Below are positions 34,006 to 44,518 of a DNA stretch of 64,000 bases, in pieces (the stretch's first letter is position 1; every line of letters starts with the position of its first letter). This DNA is from Bathynomus jamesi (taxonomy: Eukaryota; Arthropoda; Malacostraca; Isopoda; Cirolanidae). The position numbers and the translations under genes were made by a program. The notes beneath the pieces are model-generated. The model was not told the DNA's origin. It saw only the letters and a program-made list of their open reading frames with translations, and ran no database searches. Location: NCBI GenBank assembly GCA_023014485.1, contig JAJOZX010006151.1, forward strand, positions 201,001-265,000. The letters are read 5' to 3'.

Positions 34006-34896
34006 CAGTTTGTAAGGAGTAGAGAGAAACTTTGTAGCTGCAGTAAATGGATTCGAGGACTGATGGTATCGGTTGTTTATTGGTTGTGAAGAGGAAGTCC
34101 TTCGTCTCAAAACGGAAAAGAATTGAGGAAATGGTAAATAACTCAAATTATTCACAACAAATTGGAGAAGAGGAAGGGTAGAACGTGTATCATCCTAAAA
34201 CTGAATGTTAGTGATGGAACAGTCTCCACTCGAAGGACCACAATTGTTCACTCAGTTGCCAATCTGAAAAATATCCGCGTTTCGAGAGGTGAATTGGCGG
34301 TAACTTCGAGCAAGAGTCGCCGTAATTAGCTCTGACCTTCGTCCTTATCTTCAAAATCAGTCGGACTTAATGAGTCAGCCGTTGTCCCCCTCTTCCCCCT
34401 AAAATTAAAGGAACACACCCTCGTCTACGTAAGTTTCGCGGAGTTAATTTTTAACGCCCTGAACGGAATCAGATAATGATACGAATAAATTACGGGTTTC
34501 TCTTCTTCTTTTTAAGGCAGAAAATCATTTCCGAATACGAATAGCGTGTCTTAAGTGACGTCACGTATGGTTCACGTGTTAATTAGTGACAACGCTGCAC
34601 AATCTGCACACAAAACAGAAACTGGTGAGGAGGGACACAAAAAAAAAAAAAAGTCTACCAAGTTGTGCGAGGAGACCATTCTAAATTGGTCGTATAAGAT
34701 TGGATTTTGATGAGTAAAGACCCACTCTACTCACTATTATTTTATGTATCGGAAATATTACACACTTGGCCAAAGGCATGAAAATAAATTCAAAGGCGTA
34801 CCAGACGACCAATTTATTTTGTGTGTGTAGGTACCAATGGCCTTAATATGTTATTTCTGTTAATCCAGAATAGTTTCGGTCATTTTTCTTTGGCAT

Positions 34897-34928
<32 letters not shown>

Positions 34929-35060
34929 TTAATTGAATCCCAGATCCACGATTACAATTACGCCCTTCAAACAAAACTCGGTTATATTTCCTAAAATATA
35001 TTTCAGTATCTTTATTTTAATTCAAAACTGACCCTCATTTTAGATTTTCTTCCGGAAGAT
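34004..35060. other. No gene recognised; contains poly(C)
   Basis: Unclassified sequence with a 29-base C run at 34897-34925 and a short A run near 34641. No coding motif was found. Confidence 0.5.
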
Positions 35061-35072
35061 AATATTGTTTGG

Positions 35073-35237
35073 AGGTGTTTAACCTCCTTCGTAACGACAA
35101 AAGTCACCCGATGGAGGGGACCGACGGCTTTACCGGGATCCGAACCACCTACGGGTCATTACATCCCGAACGTAAAGGATAGTCACCCATCCAACTAACG
35201 AACAGACCCAACGTCGCTTAACTTCACTGATCTAACG
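35073..35237 (-). mobile_element. 5S rRNA-derived SINE, copy 3
   Basis: The minus strand reads AAGTTAAGCGACGTTGGGTC, TAGTTGGATGGGTGACTA, then the family tail with GGATCCCGGTAAAGCCG and CGAAGGAGGTTAAACACC. The block AAGTTAAGC...GTTGGG and GGATGGGTGAC is 5S-like. Confidence 0.75.
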
Positions 35238-35824
35238 GGAAGTGACGTTGCAACGTAGCCATGAGGTATCCGTCTTGTGGAGGAAATCCAGATTACACAC
35301 CGACAAATGCGGTATATCACCTTTAATTCATAAGTAAACCTAAAATGGTTCTTTAAAAGTGAACATTATCGGTCTTATAAAATACAATGTTTTCCACCAC
35401 ACTTTACTTTCTATAGGCCAAAATCAGTCTTCCCTAATCCCACTTTATATTATATATATATATATATACAGTATATAATTTTGTCTGTGTGTGCGTGCGT
35501 CGCGCGCGCGCTATTAAATTAACTTCTAAAGATTTTTATTTATGTCGCTATGCTTTAATTAAAAATGTAAAGAAAAATGCAGAAAATGTAAAACAAATTA
35601 TTTCTAGAAACAGAATATCGATTACAGTGAGATGTAAAGTTGTGACACAAAAGTTATCCAAAATGAAGCTGAAAATAGTTATTGATAAAGGTTAGTTAAG
35701 AGAAGAAAAGGAAGAATGGAATGGACAAAGGTCACCATCGGCAAAGGAAGAAGGAAATCATAAGTAAGAACCGATTTCAGTCATCCTCGTTTTTGGGAGT
35801 GGGCTTGGAGAGATTTTTGTATAG

Positions 35825-35866
<42 letters not shown>

Positions 35867-36135
35867 TTTAGTTCAGGAAGAACCGATTCGCCTCTATTTA
35901 AAGGGCATATCTCAGCGGAAAAACAAAGAAAAAGTGAGAGGAAAGACAGAGGAAAAAGAAAGGGTGAAGGGGACAGTCGAAGTGGAAAAAGACCAAGGAT
36001 GACAAGGACTGCAGGGTCGAGCCCCATCATCCTTGGGTGCTAGGGCCGGGAGGGCGCACGTGAAACCTCCAGGAACAAGCACGTACAAACGAGCACAAAG
36101 AGCACTCAAGAGCACGAGCTTAGAACCCCCTTGCG
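35238..36135. other. No gene recognised
   Basis: Contains a (TA)n at about 35832-35862. Overlapping Lys/Arg/Glu-rich frames at 35721-36043 come from purine-rich AAG/GAA sequence and show no domain. The segment is repeat-rich and unclassified. Confidence 0.45.
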
Positions 36136-36137
<2 letters not shown>

Positions 36138-36185
<48 letters not shown>

Positions 36186-36196
36186 CACACACACAA
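36138..36196. repeat. (TA)n/(CA)n microsatellite
   Basis: About 24 TA units with interruptions, then a short CA run. Confidence 0.9.
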
Positions 36197-36224
36197 ACTC
36201 AGAATGGTCCCCTGAGAAACTTAT

Positions 36225-36443
36225 ATGTTAAACACAGACCATGCATGGAACAAGGAACTCTTCTGGGAAAATTAAATCCACTATAGTCCGAATAAGTAAT
36301 GGTAAATGACAAATACCATAGTTTTTCTTTTTCATGATGCTAGCCCGGTATGGTATTTGTCATTTACCATTACTTATTCGGACTATAGTGGATTTAATTT
36401 CCCAGAAGAGTTCCTTGTTCCATGCACGGTCTGTGTTTAACAC

Positions 36444-36444
<1 letters not shown>
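36225..36444. repeat. 220-bp near-perfect palindrome
   Basis: Arms of about 95 bp (TGTTAAACACAGACCATGCA... and ...TGCACGGTCTGTGTTTAACA) around a spacer of about 30 bp (36320-36351). Only a few mismatches are present. It is flanked by TA-rich tracts on both sides and has no coding capacity. Confidence 0.9.
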
Positions 36445-36474
<30 letters not shown>

Positions 36475-36484
36475 ATATATATAT
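36442..36484. repeat. (TA)n microsatellite
   Basis: About 20 TA units with a slip. Confidence 0.9.
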
Positions 36485-36740
36485 GCGCCTCGGTGGTATA
36501 TATCGACCCCGGGATCGAGACGCGGTGACGGCAGGCGGCGCGCAGCAAAACCCAGCTGTTCATCCTTCCACACAATAAGGAATTGGTTGGTAGATAAATG
36601 GGTACCCTGGGAAGCAAAGTGGTTAAGACGCTGGGCTGTTGGTGGGGTGTGGTTCAGATTCCACGTTAAACTGTAGGTCTAAGGTAGAGTGACAAGCTTG
36701 ACCTTCGTCAGAATAAACAATTCGGCGGAAGCAAAACAAA
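36485..36740 (+). mobile_element. tRNA-derived SINE 1, copy with A-box deletion
   Basis: Starts GCCTCGGTGGTA, then skips most of the A-box and anticodon region relative to 25155. It resumes at GACCCCGGGATCGAGAC (B-box-like). The body and tail (CAGCAAAACCCAGCTGTTC, GTGGTTAAGACGC, GACCTTCGTCAGAATAAAC) match the best copy. Confidence 0.7.
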
Positions 36741-36748
36741 GTTAACCA

Positions 36749-36815
<67 letters not shown>

Positions 36816-36845
36816 CCTTGGTTTAGCTTTCGCGCGAATTGCCGA
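36712..36845. repeat. Palindrome: SINE tail mirrored across (TA)n
   Basis: AATTCGGCGGAAGCAAAAC...TTAACC on the left of about 30 TA units is mirrored on the right by AACCTTGGTTTAGCTTTCGC...AATTG. The right copy is inverted SINE 1 tail without the rest of the SINE. Confidence 0.8.
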
Positions 36846-36849
36846 TATT

Positions 36850-37304
36850 ATTCGTTTTTTTCTCTCGAAATAATTCTTTCCTTTCGGCTGTACATTCAAA
36901 ATATATTTTCCTAGTAGAGGCCTTTGGGTTTGTTAGAAGATGATAGTAGGACTGCCCTCTTCCATATTTTGTATAATTTTTGCATATGGTCAGGTGGTAG
37001 AATCTTTAGTTATCATCGATATTACGGTAAACATTATTACAGTACAACCTACACAAATTTGGGTACTCATAGAGGCACTGTCCGCCTCTATATCTACAAA
37101 TTCCTCTTGCATAATACCTGCATGTAGTTTCCTTTTCATTATTTCCTGGGGCCCTTCATTTTGGTCTTGGTTCCATTTCCTTATTTGCTGATGACTTCTG
37201 TATATCGGATTTTCCTTTAGTTCTTCGTTATTTGAGTTAGTTTATTCTGCGTTTGTTGTGCCTCTGTTTCTTTCACATTTTTGCCATGTTCGTGTGTTAG
37301 TGTT

Positions 37305-37384
<80 letters not shown>

Positions 37385-38090
37385 CTCGGTTCCTTACCTG
37401 TTCCTATTTGCTCGTTATTCACATTTTCTCCTTTGACTTCTTTTTCAGTGTCTTGTTCTATTTTAAAAACCGTTAACGAGTTTATTTCCTTTGTGCAAAG
37501 CTCACAGAAATACTTTACTCCATTTAGTTGTTTAATTGTCTGAAATGGAGAGATGAAGATATCTGCTTTATAGCCGGTGCAAAAGTCGGAAAAAACTAAC
37601 AGAGATCACATCTAATTGACTTTAACTCGACTGTTGCAATGTGCAATTTGTCAGATTTGTTGAAATCGGTTGGCCATTTCCGTTATGTTATTCAATATAA
37701 ATACCAGTGAACGAATGGTGTTAAAAGGAGTGAAAAGGATGTTGTCTCCGTTATTCTGGGAGATGTGGGTATCGAGTGTTGTATATGTTCACTGATTAGT
37801 GAACGGAAGGGCTGCCGTTGGGGATACCTGTAGGGAGTTAGGGGAAACAACGCGCTTTGTTTCAGTCTTAAAATGGGTAGTGAAAGTTCTTTTAGACGAA
37901 AAATCGAAACACCATGTAAATTAATTTGCTTTTTTTTTTCTTGCTTTCTTATGACATACGCCGTGATTTCACGTCTTAAAAAATGTCACTTTGCGTGCAC
38001 TACATATTCACATGGATAGTGACACACTTTCAAATTATTTAATTATGCGATTTTCACTATATTTCAACTTTTATTCAGAGTCGATCGAAA
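36850..38090. other. No gene recognised; contains (CT)n
   Basis: (CT)n of about 37 units lies at 37308-37381. The frames here (83 and 72 codons) overlap it or lack motifs. Confidence 0.5.
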
Positions 38091-38094
38091 AACG

Positions 38095-38098
<4 letters not shown>

Positions 38099-38136
<38 letters not shown>
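38099..38136 (+). repeat. (CA)n microsatellite
   Basis: About 19 CA units, five bases from the transposon terminus at 38143. Confidence 0.95.
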
Positions 38137-38142
38137 TATGTA

Positions 38143-39120
38143 CAGGGTGTCCCAAAAAAACTATATACACTTTATAGCATCATATATTTTATAATTTAAA
38201 AAAACCAAACAATATATTGTTATAGCAATTGCCAATGATAGGTAAATTAGTAATCTAAGTGATCAAAATGTTATAGCGAGTTGTTTGCATATAAAATTTA
38301 ATTAACTACGCCAAGTGCTCAAAATGTTCTCCGGCGGCATGAATGCACTTTTGAATGCGTCGACTAACTGATTCGCAGACATGGACTAATGTGGATGCTG
38401 TGATGGTCCCGCACTTTTCCCTAATTGCATCCTTAAGGTGTTCGAGTGTTGCCGGTCTTGTATCATAAACTGCATCCTTCAGGTAGCCCCACAAGTAAAA
38501 ATCAAGTGGAGTCAAGTCCGGTGAACGTGGAGGATACTCAACGCTTCCTCTTCGTCCTATCCAACGGTTAGGCAACGTTTCATCGAGGTACCTTCTGACA
38601 TCACAATGATAAGGAGGGGGGGCTCCATCTTGTTGAAAGTAAAAGTCGTCGTTTCCAAACAACTTCCGAACTGCAGGTATAATTTCTGTCCGCAGCATGT
38701 CGAGATATGCGGCACCGGTAACTGTCCCATTAAAGAAAATGGTCCAACCAAACCCCTGGATGATAAACCACACCATGCTGTTAACCCTGGTAAATTAACA
38801 TGTTTATCCACATAAACGTGTGGATTATCAAGTGACCAGTACCTGCAGTTGTGTCGATTTACTGTGCCATTCAGTTGAAGGTAGCTTCATCAGACCACAC
38901 GATTTTGTTGTATTGAAAGTGCATTCATGCCGCCGGAGAACATTTTGAGCACTTGGCGTAGTTAATTAAATTTTATATGCAAACAACTCGCTATAACATT
39001 TTGATCACTTAGATTACTAATTTTACCTTTCAATGGCAATTCCTATAACAATATATCGTTTGGTTTTTTAAATTATGAAATATATGATGCTAAAGAGTAT
39101 ATAGTTTTTTTGGGACACCC
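38143..39120 (-). mobile_element. DD41D element with its 5' end replaced by an inverted 3' end
   Basis: The TIRs (38143-38356 and about 38913-39120; GGGTGTCCCAAAAAAACTAT and mirror) are about 210 bp. The left TIR includes the stop and last ~15 codons of the transposase (CIHAAGEHFEHLA), and that coding end is repeated, inverted, in the right TIR. The right terminus is therefore a copied 3' end, not the native 5' end. The unique middle keeps the transposase from the first Asp onward. TA flanks both ends. Confidence 0.85.
38306..38905 (-). pseudogene. DD41D transposase, catalytic core without N-terminus
   Basis: From [10 protein letters not shown] (first Asp), through a one-base shift, to [40 protein letters not shown] (second Asp), [36 protein letters not shown] (third Asp) and EHFEHLA. 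I count 41 residues between the second and third Asp. All three Asp are present, but the DNA-binding domain is absent and at least one frameshift remains. Confidence 0.85.
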
Positions 39121-39129
39121 TATATATAT

Positions 39130-40540
39130 ATATATACCTTTCAACCTTTCAAATGTTCCGTGCGATGATTCCTCATTTCACGAAGGTCAAGCTTGTCGCC
39201 CTCCCTTTCGAGTTGGCTTGGTGAAGTAGTGAGTTGGTTTCTTGTACTCTCCACCTCACATAGCCAGGTACGCCCGGCACATCGGGGATTGTTCTGAGCC
39301 AAGCGTCTAATCTTTTGAAGATGTCCACCGCAACACCACACGTGTTCCTTAGGTCTTTGGGCAGCTGATTAAACAGTTTTGGTCCTTTCACAACAAAACT
39401 ATTTTCTTTCAGGGTTAAGGATGTTCCCTATCTAGCCTTTAATTTGAGAACACGACACAGTCTTCCTTTTCTACTTTCCACTGTTGTTTGGGGGAGTTAC
39501 AGGGTTCAGAGTAAGATTACGAACTAGTTTCTTCATTATTTTCCAAGTGTAAATGATGATGTGTGTGTCTCTCCTCCTTTCCAGTGAATATAGGTTTAAT
39601 TCACGTAACCTTTCCCAGTAATTTACTTCTTTGCACCCATTGCTCTTGGTTGTGAAGCTTCTCTGGATCCCTTCTAGCTGTCTAATGTCTTCTTTTTCAT
39701 ATGGGTATGTTAGGACCGAGCAGTATTCCAATTTGGGTATGATCAGTGCTTTCAGTAGAGGAATCATTATATTCCTATCCCTTCGGTTAAAGGTTCTCAG
39801 TATCTGCCAAATTATTCTCTTTGCTCTGTTTACTGCTATCTTATTTTGTTTCAAATTTCGCATCATCAGTCATTACAACCCCTAAATCTTTTGCTTTAGA
39901 ATTTCTCTTAATTTCCTGTTCATTTGGGGTATAATATTCCATGGATTTTAGGTCTTCTCTTTTTCCGTACCGTAACAACTGAAATTTCTCAGTGTTAAAC
40001 TTCATATTGTTGTCTTCCGTCCACTTGTAGATTCTGTTTATGTCAATTTGTAGAGATCCTATATCTTCTGCGTTTCTTATTTTTCTACTGATCTTGTGTC
40101 ATCGGCAAAGGATGTTAGTGTACTGTCTCTGGTAACGTCCTAATCTATGTCAGTTAGCATAATTATGAAGAGTATTGGAGCTAATACTGTTGCTTGTGGT
40201 ACTGAGCTGAAGACCTCTAATTCTGATGAAGATATTCCTTGTACTGTAACGACTTGCCGCCGTTCACTAAGGAAATTATATATCCATTTCCCTACTTTTC
40301 CTGTTATTCCCATATACTTCAGTTTATATATTATGATTCCATGGTCACACTTGTCGAACGTTTTGGCAAAGTCTGTGTATATTACATCATAGTTTTCATT
40401 ACTTTCAAGTGCATCAATAATGTTGTTGTAGTGTTCCATTAGTTGTGATAGGCATGATCTGCCTGACCGAAACCATGTGGTTATCATTGAAATTTTTCTG
40501 TTTCCAAAAAGTCATAGATTTTCCTTGTAACTATCTTTCA
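39130..40540 (-). pseudogene. Non-LTR retrotransposon, RT and C-terminus, family 1
   Basis: The longest family-1 copy. The minus strand shows FRSGRSCLSQLMEHYNNI, the palm-A block IYTDFAKTFDKCDHG, GKWIYNFLSERRQVV, the APILFIIMLTDID block and FADDT (catalytic palm C) near 40105. Then follow a thumb/connection region (QIAVNRAKRIIWQILRT, IPKLEYCSVLTYP, CKEVNYWERLRELNLYSLERRRD) and the tail VPGYVRWRVQETNSLLHQ. It is broken by several stops. The 5' part (endonuclease) is missing and it stops at (TA)n at 40540. Confidence 0.8.
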
Positions 40541-40548
40541 TATATATA

Positions 40549-40609
<61 letters not shown>
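40539..40609. repeat. (TA)n microsatellite
   Basis: About 34 TA units with one slip. Confidence 0.95.
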
Positions 40610-40610
<1 letters not shown>

Positions 40611-40611
<1 letters not shown>

Positions 40612-41375
40612 GGTGTCCCATAAGTCCGGCATCATAGGAAAAATAATAATAAAAAGGCAAAACAAAAGCTTTTATTTACAGAACGTGCTCAATATGTCCA
40701 CCATTGTTTTCAATACACAAATTCAGACGTGATACCCAGTTAGCAAGCACACGGTGAATGATGTCAGGAGTAATGGTGTTACATGCCCCAATAATGCGCT
40801 GCCGCAAATGTTCAGCACTCCTAATTTTCTCTGCGTATACCAGCGCTTTCAAGTGGCCCCAGAGATAAAAATCTAGTGGCGTGAGATCCGGGCCTCTAGC
40901 TTGCCATTCCACAGGCCTCTACGTCTTATCCAATGATCAGGAAATTGTTGGTACAGGTATTCCCTTACTTGTGTGCTGTAATGTGCAGGAGCGCCGTCTT
41001 GCTGGAACCATGTTGGGAAATTTCCTTCTTCGTTCAAGACACTGGGAAGTGCTTCTTCCTTGAGCATACGTAGGTAGGTGCCTCCAGTGACATGTTCATC
41101 GAAAAAGAGGGGGCCTATGATGCGATCCTTCCAAATGCCACACCATACCATCACCCGAGATGCACCTGTTCCTTTGAAGAGGTATACCAGTGAGGGTTGT
41201 TTTGAGACCAGAGCGGGTGTTCTGTCGATTTACCTCACCATTTCCATAAAAAACAGCCTCGTCACTGAACAGAATGATGGACGGGAAATTGGCATCCCGA
41301 GCATAAGAAAAATATGAATTATGGTTTGTAGAAATAGAAAATATGAATTTCTCCTATGATGCCGGACTTATGGGA

Positions 41376-41379
<4 letters not shown>
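40611..41379 (-). mobile_element. DD41D deletion derivative (C-terminal part kept)
   Basis: The left terminus is GGGTGTCCCATAAGTCCGGC with TA outside. The right terminus is the mirror but lacks the last 5 bases (ends TGGGACAC). The minus strand encodes MMVWCGIWKDRIIGPLFF, FQQDGAPAHYSTQVREYL, then after a shift QARGPDLTPLDFYLWGHL and LNLCIENNGGHIEHVL. The second and third catalytic Asp remain; the N-terminal half is reduced to a short remnant near 41180-41300. It is complementary to the derivative at 30864, which keeps the other half. Confidence 0.85.
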
Positions 41380-41421
<42 letters not shown>

Positions 41422-41437
41422 ATATATATATATATAA

Positions 41438-41485
<48 letters not shown>

Positions 41486-41486
41486 A
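41380..41486. repeat. (TA)n microsatellite with interruptions
   Basis: About 50 TA units with several slips. Another (TA)n run follows at 41567-41630. Confidence 0.9.
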
Positions 41487-41568
41487 TGAATAAAACCACG
41501 AAGGGAAAAGAAACACAAAGGGGTGATCATAAATATTTTTCACGTGTCCCTTTCGTGAAATAATTTTC

Positions 41569-41570
<2 letters not shown>
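41487..41570 (-). repeat. Fragment of the hairpin-bearing dispersed repeat
   Basis: ATGAATAAAACCACGAAGG and TTTCACGTGTC...TTTCGTGAAATAATTTTCAT match 31485-31620, with the internal GACGAAA hairpin deleted. Confidence 0.7.
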
Positions 41571-41617
<47 letters not shown>

Positions 41618-41630
41618 ATATATATATATT

Positions 41631-42610
41631 AATTGCTGTCTTTCTGCGAAGTGAAACTTACTGCAATAAAAAGGAGAGTTTGTATACGTGCTTTCCATAC
41701 CTTTGAGAACACCACGTAACGCTGCTTATTTTGATTCCCCGGCCGAAGTTGAAGACACGTCTGGAACGAAAGAGAATGGAGCAATCAAGAATCAATTCAT
41801 TTGCCTGTTTTGAGAGAGCGAAAAGGGCTTCTCAATACTTATTTTTCGCAATAGAATTCTGTTCTTGAAATCGGATGAAGAGGATTTTCTCAAGGTTCCA
41901 TTCAGTACGTCCGTCTTTCAAAGTTTTCAGTCTTTGACCTCGTTTATGGAGAACATTTTCTTTATACATTTAATTGTTGAGAGTCACTGAATGAAACGCA
42001 GAATTGTCTATAAAAAAAATAAAAAATTATTTCTCGTGCAACAAATCTAAATGAAAACGGGCCATTTTGTTTCTTTACACAATATATATAAACAAATGTA
42101 ATTATAGAGGAGCGCCTCTAATTGTGGCCTTGTCTTGAATCAAAGCTTTTTCCTTTCAATCAATGGCGAGGAGGACCGATTCTTCATGGGAAATTATAGG
42201 ACGTCTTTTCACTCCTTTCACGGTGCCTCAAAACGATGATGAATGAAAGCGTTTACAGTCCAAATGGAGTGTCATTTCATTTTAATATATATATATATAT
42301 ATATAATATGAGGAGATTGTAGACACCAATCGACCAGGGAAGTACTCCGGACAGAACACTGGGCAGGAGACAGGGAGTGCTGGAACTCCTGTTTCTCCTG
42401 TAACTGTCCTTCTTAGCTGATCTTTTTTCCATGTCTCATCTACCCTATGAGCAGTCCAGCATGCTCACAAAAATACACCTCTGCTTCCATTCTTCACTAC
42501 ATATACATGCATTTTACACGCTACACAATCTTTTCCAAATTTAAAAAAAAAGGCATCATGAGCCTCAGAGAACTTGATTTCGGCTTTTTCCTTCTTGCTT
42601 GTATAGGGGA
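41631..42610. other. No gene recognised
   Basis: Contains a short (TA)n at 42284-42306. The 61-codon frame at 42447 has no motif. Confidence 0.5.
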
Positions 42611-42630
42611 TTCATTTTTACACACATTTT

Positions 42631-42875
42631 AACTGCAAACGACGCACATTATAATTAATGTAAATAACGACGCTTGTTTAGAAGAGTGTCCGCACAAGAA
42701 GAGGAGAAAAACGAGCAATGAAAAATGAGGCACCTCCTGGGAATCGAACGCGGGATCACCCGATTGCCGGTCAGATATGATGACAGCTACACCAAGGCCC
42801 TCGATTAATCAAAACTCGTAATTCTCCTACATACGAGCGGAATCGAATGCCCTTTTGAGAGGGCACCTTCTCATG
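42631..42875 (-). mobile_element. tRNA-derived SINE 2, copy 1
   Basis: The minus strand starts with GAGAAGGTGCCCTCTCAAAAGG, then a tRNA-like block: GGCCTTGGTGTAGCTGTCATCA (A-box-like) and GCGTTCGATTCCC (B box). The body has GAGGTGCCTCATTTTTCATTG and GCGGACACTCTTCTAAACAAG, and it ends near TGTAAATAACGACGC/GCGTCGTTATT. Copies lie at 42900, 43085 and 44207. Confidence 0.7.
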
Positions 42876-42899
42876 CCGTATATATACACACAAACACAT

Positions 42900-43084
42900 T
42901 TTAACTGAAAACGACGCACAGTATAATTAATGTAAAGAACAACGCTTGTTTAGAAGAGTGTCCGCATAAGAAGAGGAGAGAAAACGAACAATGAGAAATG
43001 AGGCACCTGCCTGGAATCGAACCCGGGATCATCCTATTGCCGGGCAGATATGATAACCACTACACCAAGGTCCTCGATTAATCA
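42900..43084 (-). mobile_element. tRNA-derived SINE 2, copy 2
   Basis: The minus strand carries CCTTGGTGTAGTGGTTATCATATC (A-box region) and the canonical B box GGGTTCGATTCC, then the body GCACTCTTCTAAACAAGCG-like sequence shared with copy 1. It is the best-preserved promoter of this family here. Confidence 0.7.
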
Positions 43085-43196
43085 CCGGGAGGTGCCTTAG
43101 TTTTCATTGTTCGTTTTCTCGCTTCTTTTGCGGACACTCTTCTAAACAAGCGTCGTTATTTACATTAATTATAATGTGTGTCGTTTGCAGTGAATA
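43085..43196 (+). mobile_element. tRNA-derived SINE 2, inverted 3' fragment
   Basis: CCGGGAGGTGCCTTAGTTTTCATTG and GCGGACACTCTTCTAAACAAG run opposite to the adjoining copy 2. The pair forms a palindrome of about 220 bp with the tRNA head as loop. Confidence 0.75.
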
Positions 43197-43210
43197 TATA
43201 TATATATATA

Positions 43211-43759
43211 TGTAGGATAAGGCGTTATCCGTTATAAGGTAGTCTCAGTATGTCACTTCCTCGCACCCACAAGGAAGTTTATACCGTTTAATTATTCTGA
43301 CTAACATCCACGGTTCTTCTTTTCAACTTTACTTTATCTGACTGCGAGTTACGATGACGACAATTTATACCTTCGCTCAATGGCGTACCCTCTCTCTCTC
43401 GGTCCGTTGAGAGACGGGAATGCTTCTTCTTGGAAGGATATAAAATGACGAGTCTTTTCCTTTGCTCAGTCCTTTATTTGTACAAGGTCGAAATCACTTT
43501 TAAAATATTAGAATTTCTTAGTAATTAGAAAAAAACAATGAAACCCTTTTCACTACACTTGCTTAGAGAGTTATTACGAACAAATGACTACATTTAAAAG
43601 CTAAGGGGACCAGCCGAAAACGGCCCGGCCCAAGGGCGGAACACTCACACCCACTCGAGGCCGAGGCGAGACTCACTCCCTGTCTCTCGAAGCTGAGGCA
43701 GGACTCCCTCAAGGCGCGCTCATTCCTCCTTGAGAAACCCTGTGGTGCCACGTGTTACA
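43211..43759 (+). mobile_element. Possible solo LTR
   Basis: 549 bp starting TGTAGGATAAGG and ending CACGTGTTACA (TG...CA). Internally it has a TATA box (TATAAAA, about 43439-43445) and, about 27 bp downstream, TCAGTC, an arthropod-type initiator. No primer-binding site, polypurine tract or clear target duplication was found, and the left side abuts (TA)n. The call rests on end dinucleotides plus promoter layout. Confidence 0.4.
43439..43472 (+). promoter_or_regulatory. TATA box plus TCAGTC initiator
   Basis: TATAAAA and TCAGTC are spaced as in arthropod core promoters (about 27 bp start to start). They lie inside the LTR-like segment, so this would be the LTR promoter. Confidence 0.5.
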
Positions 43760-44140
43760 GAAGACTATTAAACTTGCAAAATCTTACTCTAATAATTATA
43801 TTAACAAGAGAATTGGTATAATTGGATATTAGCAAAAGAATTCATACAATTGTAGTTTTACACTTAACTGTTTTATGTGATTTATAATAATTGAAAAGAA
43901 CATTTACAATTTGGAAATCTCTGTTTAAAATTAGACGTGGCACACTGTTTTCGTTAGGCTTATCGAGAAGGTGCAGAGAATCGGCGCTTGAGGCAATTTA
44001 TACAAATATTAAGAAATTTAACGGAGTCCTGTTTTAATTTATATGAACAAAAATAATATCTTTTAAAGGATTAATATTTTAATTTATACAAACAGAATAT
44101 CTTTAAATTTTAACACAAATTTATTTTCTCGTAGAAACTT
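43760..44140. other. No gene recognised
   Basis: AT-rich; no motifs seen. Confidence 0.5.

Positions 44141-44144
<4 letters not shown>

Positions 44145-44206
<62 letters not shown>
44145..44206. repeat. (TA)n microsatellite
   Basis: About 31 TA units abutting SINE 2 copy 4. Confidence 0.95.
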
Positions 44207-44213
<7 letters not shown>

Positions 44214-44420
44214 GAAGGTTCCCCCTCAAAAGGGCATTCGGTTCCGCTCGTATGTAGGAGAATTACGAGTCCTGGTTAATCGAGGACCTTGGTGTAGTTG
44301 TTATCATATCTGACCGGCAATCGGATGGTCGCGGGTTCGATTCCTGGGAGGTGCCTCATTTTTTATTGTTCGTTTTCTCTCCTCTTCTTGTGAGGACATT
44401 TCTAAACAAGCGTCGTTCTT

Positions 44421-44425
<5 letters not shown>
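44207..44425 (+). mobile_element. tRNA-derived SINE 2, copy 4
   Basis: Full-length-looking plus-strand copy: GGCATGAGAAGGTTCCCC head, CCTTGGTGTAGTTGTTATCA, B box GGGTTCGATTCCTGG, GAGGTGCCTCATTTTTTATTG, then CTAAACAAGCGTCGTTC running into ACATATATA(TA)n. Confidence 0.75.
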
Positions 44426-44495
<70 letters not shown>

Positions 44496-44518
44496 ATATA
44501 TACTGTATATATAATATG
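44423..44518. repeat. (TA)n(TG)n(TA)n microsatellite
   Basis: About 27 TA units, 8 TG units and a short TA tail. Confidence 0.95.

Noticed and set aside
35721..36043. Lys/Arg-rich frame resembling a basic nuclear protein
   Set aside because: A purine-rich tract plus (TA)n explains it; the opposite strand is also open and no domain is visible.
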